Assembly (NCBI RefSeq): GCF_029931775.1
Contig: NC_079325.1
Location: 58,202,286-58,266,285, forward strand
Direction of reading: 5' to 3'
DNA length: 64,000 nt
Source of the DNA: Euleptes europaea
Taxonomy: Eukaryota; Chordata; Lepidosauria; Squamata; Sphaerodactylidae
Positions within the stretch are counted from its first letter, which is position 1; every line of letters starts with the position of its first letter. Below are positions 33,401-45,060 of this stretch, in pieces. The translations under genes and the position numbers were made by a program. The notes under the pieces were generated by a model. The model was not told the DNA's origin, did no database searches, and saw only the letters and a list, made by a program, of their open reading frames with translations.

Positions 33401-36400
33401 CTGCCCAGAGCTACCGGGGATTTTAAGGTGGCCTTGCAATGGCCATTCATCTGGTTTCAAGCAGGTGACTGTGCGCAGGTGAACCCTTGAGGGATTTCAG
33501 ATGAACTCTCCGTCTTTCAAGGATCGGGGATCATCTCATGTTTGCCCTCACAACAACCCTACGAAATAGGCTAGGCTGAGTGAGAATGATTGCAACAACC
33601 AAGCAGTTGCTTGACCTCTGGTCCGCTTAGACCAAGCTGAAACCTTTACTTGCTGCAGCCTTGCCTGCTTGATCACCATGTAACTTTTGTGTTGCATTCC
33701 AGCATCTGGTTTGACGACGTGGATCCAGACGACATTGAAGCCGCCTTGGGACCAGAAGCAGCAAGCATTGCCCGGAAACACCTGGGGGTTGAAGAGATGC
33801 CCCAGCAGCCAGCAGAGCAGACATTGGTGAAGGAGAAGGCTTTTGAAGGGTATATGTTCCAGTATGAATCAATTTGTTCCAGTATGAATCAATTTAGGGT
33901 AGAGCTGCCAGTCCATCAAATAATTATTAGTTCAACAGTAGTTTGCTTTTGCAATGATTAATCTTCTCATAAACTTGGATGTTGGGACATTCTGGATAAC
34001 ATATCTGTTAGCTGCCTTTCTTCCTTATGGAGCACATGGTGACAGAATAATAATAAAATACATAAACTAGATTAAATTTTGATTTTATTTTTTGTGTGTA
34101 AAATCACAATTTAGGGCTGCTGTAATCAAATGCAGTTTTAAATAAAACTGTCTCCAGCTGTCTCCTAAACATGAAAGTGAGGAGGCCAGGAACCACGTAC
34201 ATACCAGAATGGAAAAGAAAGGAAGTCTTTTTTCAGCTCACAGCCTTCCCCTCAATTAAAATTTGTTTTCACTAATTAACTTGACTTCTGCCAATTAATC
34301 AGCAGAAGATAGTGGATTAAGGTGTTATTTAAATTGATTAAAACTTGTACTTTTCTGTGGTTAGTCTTCCAAAATGAGAATGGGGATTAAGCTGACTTCT
34401 CTTCCTCTGGTTCACCTCGCTGCCAATGACTTTAATGTTGCCTCTTCCACTGAGCAAGTTTCTTATGGCCGTGAAGACGTGTTTAAAAGTGTGTCTGCTG
34501 AAGTCTCACACGTTTGGGGGAGGCGTGGCTTCAAAGGTTGAGGACAGGGGTCTGTGGTTTTGCATAACTTGTTCCCCTTCCCATACCTAGCAAGGCCAAA
34601 GTAAATGCAGATTGTGCAAAATAAAAGAACGAATGTGTTCAGCTGGCACAACCACAGTGGCTGAAGAATCCAGCTTTTCTTGGTTCAGAATCTTGGATGC
34701 AAAATTTGAATGTATTTAGTGCAGGAAGCATATAGAGCCATCTGCTAGTTGGGTTTCTCCTTCAGTGAAAGGTACAGATCAAGCCAGAAGTTCCTGCGGA
34801 AACGGAAGCCCTGGTAGCCAGCAGTTAATTTTTAGCTGGGACAGTATTTTGAAGTGAGCAAAGGTGGGTGGCGGAGGGTGGCAGCAGCTCCATCTCTTGA
34901 TTTCTTCCCACCTTGGGAGTTGGGACACAGGCAAAGGGCTCTTTAATTCCCTCCTTCCCAGGGTGAGCAACAGCAGAGACTTGGACAGAACACTTCCTCC
35001 AGGTATCTCAGTTGCTCGTGACAATTTCCCTGCATCTGTTTGGGGCATGGGAGTGAGTAGCTGAGGTGTGCAGTAATAGAGTGTCTGGGCTCAGCAGTAG
35101 AACCTCTGCTTGGCGTGCAGAAGGTCCCAACTTCAGTCCCTGGAATCTCCAATTGAAAGGACCAGGCAGTAGTTGATGTGAAAGACCTTTGCCTGAAACC
35201 CTGGCTGCCAGTTTAAGTAGACAATACTGACCTTGGTGGACCAAGAGTCTGATTCAGGATAAGGCAGCTGTGAAGCCTCCTGCATGGCTCACTGGGCAAG
35301 AAAGGGGATTGCAGTGTGTTCGGTCATTGTGCTTCAGCCTGGGAGAAAGGGACCGAAAGAGACAATAGGGTGTGTCTGGCCTTTCAGAGCTGGGTAAGAT
35401 CCCCCCGTTACTTATCCTTACCCAAAGCCTCTAAGGGAAGGTTAATAAACCTTTTGATGGGCTGTTTGGGTGGCATTTCCTGGGGCCAGTTGCTACAGGA
35501 GGTCTTGTGCTCATTGAATCTTCTTTCAAAAGTGATTCCAGGAGAAAAAACTCATGGAAGGCTTCATGATAGGAGTCTGGCACATGGGTTTGCACCCGTC
35601 CCCCCCGGAAGTGGTACCTTTGAATGGGAGTGTTACCCTGTCTCAACGCAGCAAAGCTGATGTGGGCAGCCAGCCAGCAATGGCTGTTGTCCATCACCTT
35701 GGCAGTATGTCACTGAACAAGACTCTCTTTGGCAGCTTGACCAGAGCCGTGGCCATGGACTGTGAGATGGTAGGCGTGGGGCCGAAGGGTGAAGACAGCA
35801 TTGTGGCCCGTGTGACCCTTGTGAACCAGTTTGGCAAGTGTGTTTATGACAAGTACATCAAGGCCACGGAAAAAGTGACAGACTACAGAACAGCCGTGAG
35901 TGGTATTCGGCCGGAGAACTTAAAAACAGGTAGGTGGCCACTGTACCTTTGCAAACATAAATAAATAAATTTTATTTGCAGCTAATATGCCAGATAGAAC
36001 ATCTGCAGCTGCCTTAGTCAGTCCTATGCTGCCTGAGATCTTTCCACTCAGGAGGGGTAGGATGTGAAATTTGGATGTTACTCCTCTGTTGATATACCGA
36101 GGCATAACATCTGAATCGCAAGATGTCATCGTTCTGCGGTACACTGCATTGGTCAGGCTGTACCTGGAGTACTGTGTGCAGTTCTGGAGGCCTCACTTCA
36201 AAAAGGATGTGGACAGAATGGAGTGGGTGTAGAGGAGAGCAACAAGGATGATCAGGGGCCTGGAGACCAAGCCCTATGAGGAAAGGCTGAGGGAGTTGGG
36301 AATGTTCAGTCTGGAGAAGGTTGAGGGGGGACATGATCACTCTCTTAAAGTATTTGAAGGGCTGTCACTTAGAGGAGGGCAGGGAGCTGTTCCCATTGGC

Positions 36401-39400
36401 AGCAGAGGATAAGACTTGGCATACGTTTGTTTGCTTACTTCACTTATACCCCACTTTTCTACCCAGTAGGGACCCTCCATTTTATCCTCACAACAACCCT
36501 GTGAGGTTGGTTAGTCAGAGAGTATGTGACTGGCCCAAGGACACCCAGCAAGATTCCATGGCACAGTGGGGATTTGAACCTGGGTCTCCCAGATCCTAGT
36601 CTGATACTCTAACCACTACACCACACTGGCTTTCAGCATATGTTATGCTGTTGTTGTTTTATTTGATTGATGTTTGAATTGTTTTAACTGGTTTTTCTAT
36701 TCTTTTTAACATTACAAAGCTTGTTAGCTGCTTGGAGGCAAGATTGAAGGGGGGGAGCGGTTTAAAGGTAGTCTGGTGCTTTCCAGGAAACTCCCTTCAG
36801 AAGGCTTTTTGATGATAATTAAAAAACAAGGGAAAATATGGAATCCTCTGGAAATGGGGATCGTTTTGCTCTTTGTGAGCATTGCTTTTCAGGGCACTGC
36901 TTAATGTGGGTCTTTGTTTGGGTCATGGTGCTTGCCAAGAAATACCAGTGGAAATTTCTGGAAAGACATCAACCCTTGGGTGAGGCGTTATTTCATTCTT
37001 TCCATTCTGTGTTTATTGATAATGTTTTTTCCCTGTTCTTTTCACTTGTTTAGGGGAAGACTTTAAAGTTGTTCAGAAGGAGGTGGCTGACATCCTAAGA
37101 GGAAGGATTCTTGTTGGACATGCTCTTCACAATGACTTAAAGGTACAGAACCAAAGCCTTGCATTTTAGTGTTGATGTCTGTGGATTTTCGACCAGTTCC
37201 TTTTTTTCCACCAGAGATGCATAATCGTATTCATTGAAGTCTTCCACTTTGCGATATTCCCTAGCTGAGTGTGCAGCCTTCCTGTGGTGGTGTGCAAAAT
37301 GCTGGTTGCTTCTGCCTTGGATTATTCTTTATTTTCAGACTGTTGCATGATCTTGCAGCTAAGTCTCCTACTTTGTTTTAGCAAGTAGTCTGATTCATAC
37401 CCACTATCTGCTCGCTGAGCAATTACAGGAGATGCATTTGACGTTTCAGATTCTGTTTCTTGACCATCCTAAAAAGAGAATCCGGGACACACAAAGATAC
37501 AAGCCTTTCAGACAGCAGGTCAAGGTAAGCCCTGAGTTGTTCAGTCTTTTTGCCACAACAGCGCCTTGATCGAGGAGTTTGTGAGCAATTAATAGAACAA
37601 TGGACAGTTTCAGGATATTTATTGAAAATAGAATCAACTTAGTTGTCCAAAGAACCACATTGCCAGTTCAGGCACCTGGAATAACCTGCAAAAATCTGGT
37701 TGGCTTCTAATTCTTCATCTTGTGAAGAAACATCACTCCTTATCTTCTCCAAGTGGCAAAAACTCCCTGCCAAGCTGTTGCAGGAACTTGGTTCCTGAAC
37801 TGGAGTCTAGCATTTCATGGCAACAAAGAAAATTAAGTGCTGGATGCACTCTTGTTGGCTCAGCTTTTATTTAGCCCATACGGGGAAGTGACTCATTGGT
37901 TTTTGTTGGTGGGAGCACCAGTGGACTAATTTGCTTTTGTTAAAAAGGGAAGTCATTTTTATATATTTTGATTTATACTCTGCTTTTTTCATATTCAGAG
38001 CATCTTATACTAAATAATGCAAATAGGGAATTCCAGGAGCAATTCTCCACTTCTTTCTGCTGGTATTCCATCAGGGGATTATCTTTCTGTGATTCTGCTG
38101 AAAGTTTCATTTGTTTTTGTTTGGGTGCTTCCAGAGTGAGGATCTCAGATCCCTGGGGCTTTCTGAACAACTAATCTATCAGGCTGTCCCTGCAGAATAA
38201 GTTATGGGTAGTTTCCAAGCAACATTGGGAAACAAAGCAAAGTTCTCATCTTCAGACGCAATGTTTTTTTGTTTCCATAGAGTGGGAGACCATCCCTGAA
38301 ACTTCTTTGTGAGAAACTGCTGAATGTGAATGTACAGTGTTCGGAGCACAACTCGGTATGTATTCTGTCCAAAGAACTGCTTCACTTGATCAGACCAAAG
38401 GCCCACAGAGTCCAACATTAGGTCTTCAAGAGCAGTCAGCCAGATACTCCTGAAGGAAAGGGTGGGAAGTGTATTAAGTTTTTGCAGGGGGTGGTTTTTG
38501 TTATCTCCCAAAGTCTTAGAAATGGGCTAATTCCAGCCTTTCTGCTAATCAGAGATATATTGCATTGAACATGGAAGTTCCATTTTACATAGTTACAACT
38601 TGGTCCAATTGACCTATTCTTCTTGTTACATGGAGCATCATGTTTGATGTACTAGACAATCATGCTTCCTTTCCTCCTGCATAGCTAATCCGCTTTACAT
38701 CAACTTCATCATAAATGAGCGTTGTCTGAATCTCTAGCTCACCTCTTCTGAAATGGCGAATGCAGCTCTTGCTTGTGTCAGAATGATTTAGCTAGCGCAT
38801 TAGCAGCAGGTTTTTTTGTTCTTTAAGGGTGCATTTGGACTGTAAACTAAAAAAAAATGCGTGTTCACCACTTCATGTACGAAACAGCCATCAAAAATCT
38901 ATGGTTGCAGATAGAAGTTCAGATCACTTCAGAGACTATGCTTTTAAGTGGAGGGAGTTCACATACTGCCCTGACTTGAATGGTCCAGGCTAGCCAAATC
39001 TTGTCAGGCTTCAGAAGCTAAGCAGGGTTGGCCCTGGTTAGTACTTGGATGGAAGACTACTGAGGAAGTCCAGGGTTGCTAAGCAGAAGCAAGCACTGGC
39101 AAACCATCTCTGTTCTTCTCTTGCCTTGAAAACCCCATGAGGGGTCATCATAAGTCAGCTGTAACTTGCTGGCTGTACTTTCCACCACCACCAGTTCATC
39201 CACATTGTATACCTGTGGGTGAATACCTGCCCTCAGATATACTAATTAATCTATTCAAGTCTTCAGTACCTCCATTTTGTTTGATAAGACAGCCATCTGA
39301 AAAAGCCAGGCAGGTCAAGAAATAGCTTCAGGAATCTCCATCAGCAACCTTCAGGTGAATTCTAATACTTCTTTTCATCAGCCCTTGAGTAATCAAAAGG

Positions 39401-42400
39401 TTTAGTAGTGAATTGCTCAGATGAGAGGACAGTCCAAAATAACAAACACCAGTCAAGTTACCATCCTTCCAAAATCAACTTCAACTTCATTAATACGGTC
39501 AAGTGACCAATCACATACCAACACATCAAAATTTCCAGATTCAATAGTTTTGAGTCACAGGCTGCCTCTACAAATAAAGGTGTAAGATCAATAAAAGCAA
39601 CCCCTGATTAAAATTATCACCTTAAAATTGATAAAATTGTAAAATATTCTAACAATCATTCTCTAATAAAGTTCTGCATATTTTAATAGCAACAGCGCAG
39701 AACTTGGCAGTTTGGAGTGTAAGCTGAGGGTCTTCTCCTAATAGGAGCTTCTTTGCCAAAAGCTCAACTGACTCTTCAGGGAATTTACCAAGCAGGGAGG
39801 AAATAAGCTTTGATCTAACTGGTTCTTGTAGGTTATCCAGGCTGTGTAACCGTGGTCTTGGTATTTTCTTTCCTGACGTTTCGCCAGCAGCTGTGGCAGG
39901 CATCTTCAGAGGAGTAACACTGAAGGACAGTGTCTCTCAGTGTCAAGTGTGTAGGAAGAGTAATATATAGTCAGAAAGGGGTTTGAGCTGAATCATTGTC
40001 CTGCAAAAAGTAACAAAGGTAATGTGCTAACCATTGTCCTGTAAGTATCAAGATAATGTGCTAATGAGGGTGTGGTATGTTAATATGGAACCATTGTATC
40101 CTGAAGTGATCTGTTAATGTGTGAAATGCAAAGTTAATCTGCATGGCTATTGTTGACTGTAGTCTTTGTTAGTCTGGAGGTTTTCAAGACAGGAAGCCAA
40201 GCCTTATTCATTCTTTAAGAATTTATTCTTTAAGAATTTATTCTTCAAGAATGACTAAGGCTTGGCTTCTTGTCTTGAAAACCTCCAGACTAACAAAGAC
40301 TACAGTCAACAATACCCATGCAGATTAGCTTTGGATTTCACACATTAACAGATCACTTCAGGATACAATGGTTCCATATTAACATACCACATTATCTTGA
40401 TACTTACAGGACAATGGTTAGCACATTACCTTTGTTACTTTTTGCAGGACAATGATTCAGCTCAAACCCCTTTCTGACTATATATTACTCTTCCTACACA
40501 CTTGACACTAAGAGACACTGTCCTTCAGTGTTACTCCTCTGAAGATGCCTGCCACAGCTGCTGGCGAAACATCAGGAAAGAAAATACCAAGACCACGGTT
40601 ACACAGCCCGGATAACCTACAAGAACCAATGAACTCTGACCGTGAAAGCCTTCGACAATATTTTGATCTAACTTCGTGGTAGAATGGGCAACATATCAGT
40701 GCATGTTCGATGGTTTCAATGTCCCGTCCCACACGGACAAAACCTCTTTGATCTAGGAATCTTCTTGTATTTCCCTTCTAAAACAGCCGATGGTAGGGCC
40801 TGGAATCTGGCAAGGGCAAAGGCCTTCCTATAATTAATAGGCTCAAGATGAGAAAAATAAGCCGCAGGTGAGACTAAGTATCTAGACTTAACAGGTACTA
40901 GGAAAAATTGTGATTTTCCAAGGTCTGTCTGGCATTCAATGTCTTCCACTCTTTGCTTCAAGAAACGGGATGCTAGGTCTACGCCCATGGTTAACAGGGT
41001 AGGTGGAGAAAGGCCCAGGCAGGCCATTTTATTAAGGACTGTCTTTAGCCATGTTGACTGGAACTTATCCTGTAGAAGCAGGGGTAGTAGTCCTTGAGGG
41101 TTAAGATTTTGTTACGGGAAAACGGAGGTTCGCGGAGGAGAGAGACCTGAGACCGTTAGTCGAGAAAACAGTTTTATTACATTGGTTCTTGTAGGTTATC
41201 TGGGCTGTGTAACCGTGGTCTTGGTATTTTCTTTCCTGGCGTTTCGCCAGCAGCTGTGGCAGGCATCTTCAGAGGAGTAACACTGAAGGACAGTGTCTCT
41301 CAGTGTCAAGTGTGTAGGAAGAGTAATATATAGTCAGAAAGGGGTATATATTACTCTTCCTACACACTTGACACTGAGAGACACTGTCCTTCAGTGTTAC
41401 TCCTCTGAAGATGCCTGCCACAGCTGCTGGCGAAACGTCAGGAAAGAAAATACCAAGACCACGGTTACACAGCCCGGATAACCTACAAGAACCAATGAAC
41501 TCTGACAGTGAAAGCCTTCGACAATAGTTTTATTACAGCTGCTGCCCAGCTTGCAGTTGACAAGCAGAAAGACTGAGCCCCAGTTTTACTGGGGAATGAA
41601 CTTTTATCCCAATTCCAGGCTAAGACATAACATGTCACCATTCGGTGCTTATCGGATAGTTTCACAGAGTCAGGAGCACAGATTCACAACGGTTCTATCC
41701 AGTCCCCGTTATCATTTACCATGACTTTTCCCCCACTGACTCAACACACAGAGCTGTCTTGTACTGCAGCAGACTTCTTCCCTCGCTGTCTCAGTACATT
41801 CACAGAGAAGGAGAAAAGGTTATCAAGAACTATTAAATCAAAACACTTAAGTGGATCCTCCACGAACAGAGGAAGTCTACCTTGCTGTCTCAATTTAATT
41901 TAAGCCAAAGAATAATGGAAGCAGTACAAACCCTTGCCTCCACCCTCACCAGTCCTGCCTCCAGTCTAGCAGTAGCATTTGATATGCAACAAGGTAAATG
42001 GAGGGCTGCTCTCAAGAATTTAGATTGAACCCGCTCCAGTGGGACAAAAGTAGATGAAGGTGGCCCAAGTAAAGTCTAATATGTCAGTTGTGCCAGTGTT
42101 TTCGCTTGGTAAAGCTTAAGAGCGACTGGAAAATAATGCCCTCCCTTAGTTCTTAGTGAGCTTTTCTAGAACCAGAGGCTTGTAAGACTACTCCTAAACT
42201 TGAGTACCTGATCTATTTTGTGGCCATCAATGCTCCATGTTCGTACTTTAGGGCACTCACCAAAGGCCATAACTTTTGTCGTTGAGTAATTAATGTCTAG
42301 TTGTTCAACAGAACAATATTGCGATAGCCTCTGCATGGCTCTTTTAAGGCCCACAGCATAGAGTAAGACAGAGATATCGCGATGGGCTAGCTTTGGGGGG

Positions 42401-43483
42401 TGTAAAACGGGGTCTTTTAAATTGCTAACTAAGTTGTTGATGTAGTAACCAAAATCAACTTGAGTAGTTAATGCAGGGGGGGAAATCACAGCAATATATC
42501 ATAATGCCAGTATTTTTTTAAAAACATATTAGAGTATTTATACTCCTCTTTTCTATTTATGTACATGTATGTGTATTCATACACACACAAGGCCCCTTTG
42601 AAACATTTAAATAGATAAAAACTTAACAAGCAGCATCTGTTTGATTTTTTTTAAATCAGTCTAAACTAGCTGGCCCAGGCTAGCCTGATCTCGTCAGATC
42701 TCAGAAGCTAAGCAGGGTCAGCCCTGGTTAATATTTGGATGGGAGACCACCAAGGAATACCAGGGTTGCTGTGCAAGGGAGGCACTGGCAAACCACCTCT
42801 TAGTCTCTTGCCATGAAAACCCCAAAAGGGGTCGCCATAAGTCAGCTACGACTTGACGGCACTTTATACACACACACAAACTAGCAAAGGGATAAATTGA
42901 AGATTTTGATGCATAAATTGGAGGTTTCCTTTTTGATGCATAAATATTAGTTGAGCATTCTGGGCACCTTCAAGACAAATCTTAAATTTTGTAACTAGCC
43001 ATAATATTTTTTCTGAAATTCTGGCCAGATTTCACACCCTCATAGCAAACTGTCCATGTAACAGTTCAGACTGATGGTATCAGGGACTTGATAGTATGCC
43101 GAGTGGAATTTTCAAGCATTAAAGCAGTTAGAATGTTGAACACCCAGCATGTTCTCGCTGTTGAATAGTAAGTTGTTCATCCCAAGAGAGATGGAGCAGC
43201 ACGGAGGGGCTCATTGGAGAGCTGTCAGCATTTCAGCCACGGGGCAACCGTGAGCTTGCCTCCTTCTCCAGCTGTGCAGAGGCTCCTGTTTGCACTAGTT
43301 TAGAGGATTTGAAACTCACCACTTGTTTCACTTTCTCAGATCCAGGATGCCCAGGCAGCAATGAGACTCTACATGATGGTAAAGAAGCAGTGGGAAGCAT
43401 CACTCAAGACACCATCAAAGGCAGAAAGAAAATTAGTCCATGGATGTTACCCTCCTGTCCTGACTGATACCTCTGAAGCTTAA
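30423..43483 (+). CDS. REXO4: REXO4, DEDDh 3'-5' exonuclease, complete
   Basis: REXO4 is a nucleolar RNase D/REX-type 3'-5' exonuclease. Eight coding exons: 30423-30650, 32711-33060, 33703-33849, 35736-35929, 37054-37142, 37450-37524, 38281-38355 and 43340-43483, all in phase, 1302 nt, 433 residues (human about 422). The first ATG follows an acceptor at about 30388, so exon 1 is untranslated. Residues 29-36 are a lysine run within a basic, low-complexity N-terminus typical of nucleolar proteins. Residues 194-203 ([10 protein letters not shown]) match the family. Catalytic residues are all present: D250 and E252 (MDCEMVGVG), D334 (GHALHNDLK), H384 and D389 (EHNSIQDA). The Exo domain spans about 243-405. 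It is head to head with ADAMTS13 and tail to tail with STKLD1, as in human. The eighth intron (about 5 kb) is filled with nested repeats. Confidence 0.96.
31730..31910 (+). mobile_element. 5S-rRNA-headed SINE, diverged
   Basis: TCAGATCTCAGACTCTAAGCC and TGCTTGGATGGGAAACCACC match the 5S rRNA A- and C-box regions. The body (GGCAATGGTAAACCACCTC, CTTGCCTTGAAAACC) and the tail (TTGACATAAGTTGGCTGTGA, CACTTTACACAC) are those of the family best seen at 42668-42892. REXO4 intron. Confidence 0.65.
32190..32590. mobile_element. Diverged foldback element
   Basis: The left half holds ATCCATGTAATGCCTTTTATTAGGACCAACC and AAGCTTCCAAGCTCACCAAAG. The right half holds CTCTGGTGAGCTTGAAAGCTTG, GGTTGGCCCCAATAAAAGGTG and GCATGGACCATTACAT, their approximate reverse complements. 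A non-autonomous DNA element of unknown superfamily in REXO4 intron 2. Confidence 0.5.
33850..35075 (+). other. REXO4 intron sequence without recognised features
   Basis: Apart from a short direct repeat of TTCCAGTATGAATCAATTT near 33855-33895, I see no exon, repeat family or regulatory site that I can name here. Confidence 0.4.
35080..35280 (+). mobile_element. tRNA-Ala-headed SINE
   Basis: CTCTGCTTGGCGTGCAGAAG (anticodon arm), then CAACTTCAGTCCCTGGAATC. The body GTGAAAGACCTTTGCCTGA and TAGACAATACTGACCTTGG follow, and the end is GATTCAGGATAAGGCAGCTG. REXO4 intron 4. Confidence 0.75.
36070..36415 (+). mobile_element. CR1 LINE fragment, 3' part of ORF2
   Basis: Matches the CR1 region between the palm and the C-terminus (TACACTGCATTGGTCAGGCT, GAGTGGGTGTAGAGGAGAGC, GAGGAAAGGCTGAGGGAGTT). 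It is very close to the matching part of the copy at 46975-49455. REXO4 intron 5. Confidence 0.8.
36428..36635 (-). mobile_element. tRNA-derived SINE, minus orientation
   Basis: The minus strand reads AGCCAGTGTGGTGTAGTGGT (A-box region), GAGACCCAGGTTCAAATCCC (B box), TTGGGCCAGTCACATACTC and a GGGTAGAAAAGTGGGGTATA end. One of the best-preserved copies, joined directly to the CR1 fragment. Confidence 0.82.
38968..39185 (+). mobile_element. 5S-rRNA-headed SINE
   Basis: CTTCAGAAGCTAAGCAGGGT and GTTAGTACTTGGATGGAAGA match the 5S internal promoter region. The GGCAAACCATCTCTGTTCTT and CATAAGTCAGCTGTAACTTG tail blocks follow. REXO4 intron 8. Confidence 0.78.
39821..40661. mobile_element. Asymmetric foldback element, long copy (giant palindrome)
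   Basis: Two arms of about 400 bp are nearly perfect inverted copies. The outer part is shared with the short copies (TTCTTGTAGGTTATCCAGGC to GAGTAATATATAGTCAGAAA). An extra inner part holds ATTGTCCTGCAAAAAGTAAC and GACTACAGTCAACAAT, and the centre is a TTTAAGAATTTATTC repeat near 40230. The right end carries the extra 34-nt extension (GAAAGCCTTCGACAATA). The target duplication TTTGATCTAACT is up to 12 bp (39809-39820 and 40662-40673). It is inserted in the LINE at 39600-42490. Confidence 0.85.
41110..41905 (-). mobile_element. Solo LTR, minus orientation, interrupted by a foldback element
   Basis: Related to the LTR at 9785-10239. The minus strand runs from TTGAGACAGCAAGGTAGACT through GGGATAAAAGTTCATTCCCC (TATA-like) and AATAAAACTGTTTTCTCGAC (polyadenylation signal) to CCGTTTTCCCGTAACA. 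The foldback element at 41182-41526 sits inside it. No internal coding region remains, so it is a fossil. It was itself inserted in the LINE. Confidence 0.68.
41182..41526. mobile_element. Asymmetric foldback element, short copy
   Basis: Arms of about 150 bp pair around a GTCAGAAAGGGG spacer. The left end is short (TTGGTTCTTGTAGG) and the right end extended (GTGAAAGCCTTCGACAATA). The target duplication GTTTTATTACA (10-11 bp) is exact at 41171-41181 and 41527-41537. Same family as 18169-18504 and 39821-40661. Confidence 0.85.
42668..42892 (+). mobile_element. 5S-rRNA-headed SINE, best copy
   Basis: About 85 bp match 5S rRNA: CTGATCTCGTCAGATCTCAG, AAGCTAAGCAGGGTCAGCCC and ATTTGGATGGGAGACCACC. 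These cover the A box, intermediate element and C box of the 5S internal promoter. A non-5S body follows (GGCACTGGCAAACCACCTC), then a CATAAGTCAGCTACGACTTG tail with a (CA)n end. I see no tRNA-like second module. REXO4 intron 8. Confidence 0.85.
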
Positions 43484-45060
43484 GAATGGCTTTTCGTCTC
43501 TGGCTGCTTCTTTGTGCTGAATCTGTCATCATACAGAAATTAATCTAAAATAATTTGGTTACTAAACACTTTGCGTGCCTTTTATGGCCAAAAATGTCCT
43601 GGGACCTTCCCATGTTTGCAGTCCTGAGTTTGGAAAGCAACTGAAGCACACAAGTTCTTTGATTACTCATGCTTCTGTAAAAAACGACTGAGTTGGTTAG
43701 CTTCCAATGTGTGGGTTGCCTGCCTAAGGGCAGCAGGAACCAGAGAAGCACACTGGGGAGAGTGTCACTGGCTGCTTACACCAAGCCCGGATTTCTCTCA
43801 CTCTGTTCTGCAAATACCGAAGCAGCAACGTCCCACTTTTGCATAGAGTGCTGTACCTTTCAGCTGGCTCTTGCGTGTTCATGCTGTTGCACTCCATTCA
43901 CCTTTGGAGCATCTGAGGATATTATAGTCACTGCTGCTGGAGTCTGTGCAGATTAGACCCCTCATTCCCCTAAATGTGAGCTGGCCAGGAGATCAGTACC
44001 CTTCACCCTGCTGATGTGGACCAGTCGGGCCAGCTGCTGTTGGGTGAATCTTTTCAAAGGTGAGGGGCAGCTTTGGCACAGTATATTGTCCTCCAGTGTC
44101 AGTTGAGCAGGAGACTGCTACAAGTGAAAAGGGGCTCTGGGCACCACTGGCCTCACTTGTTGTCCACATATGTGTTTGGAATGGATGGGCAGCTCGAAAG
44201 CAGTTGGATACAGCATATGAGGACCACAATACAAGCGACACACAGGTCCGTCCTGACTGGGACAATTTTTTTAAAACTACAAATGCTTTTAAAATGAGAT
44301 TGGCAGCCTCAGAATGGACCTGTGACCTCTGTCACTTGTATTGTGGCCCTGAGTGTTTTAAAGAGAAGCAAAAATCTCACTGGGGTAATGCAAATCCCTT
44401 GCATTAGCCTCAGAATCTCTTTGGATCACCAGCTTTTGAACTAAAGACACATCTTTATTGCCTGACCCATGAACAGCATGGGGCTTGCTAGTCTGGCTAC
44501 ATGTTTATTAATTGCAACAGTTTGATAAAATCTTATGACACAAATACATAGAAACTAAAATTCCTCAGAACTGGAAATCCCTTCAAATCTTGTTGCTGTT
44601 CACTTCAAGGTTGCTGACAAAAGGAACACAATGAAGGAGTCTCTTGCTCTGTCAGATGTCACATTTCAGGTGAGGTACCCTGCAGGTATAGAGATGGATT
44701 GACTCAATAAAGGAAGCCACAGCCCTCAATTTGCAAGATCTGAGCAATGCTGAAAAATATAGGACATTTTGGAGGACTTTGATTCATAAGGTTGCCATGA
44801 GTCGGAAGCGACTTGACGGCAGTTCACACACACACACACCCTGCAGGTATAGGGGAAAAGGTGTATTGTTAAAAAGAATGGACAGGGTCCTGTGGACCAA
44901 TTTCACTAATGGTGGTGCCTTTCTTTGTTCAGTGGAAGAGCCCCTTGTGTCAGCAGTTGGTTTGTGGCCCTGTAGAAAACCATTGTCATCAGTAGAAAGG
45001 ATTCACTGGATCCAACCCAATACATGTTCTAGAAAGACAGACCTTTCTAAATAAAAATGA
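43484..45060 (+). other. REXO4: REXO4 3' flank / probable 3' UTR
   Basis: Mostly single-copy-looking sequence after the REXO4 stop. AATAAA hexamers lie at 44706-44711 and 45050-45055. The tail of a 5S-headed SINE is at about 44775-44842 (GCCATGAGTCGGAAGCGACT, then CA repeats). Open frames here show no domain I recognise. Confidence 0.45.

Larger units (their letters stand above)
39600..42490 (-). mobile_element. LINE 3' half (clade uncertain), interrupted by other elements
   Basis: Minus-strand frames read [20 protein letters not shown] and [13 protein letters not shown] (RT palm region, about 42200-42450). Further on are [20 protein letters not shown] (a C-terminal CCHC-type motif, about 40690-40740) and, beyond a foldback insertion, [20 protein letters not shown] (about 39760-39820). 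The break falls exactly at the target duplication encoding RSK. A relative lies at 53390-54560. The RT is broken. I cannot place it firmly; an I/R1-type clade is a guess. Confidence 0.65.

Noticed and set aside
44060-44407. Plus-strand frame with cysteines (WTCDLCHLYCGPEC) after REXO4
   Set aside because: No splice context and no family match I can name; it falls in the likely 3' UTR of REXO4.
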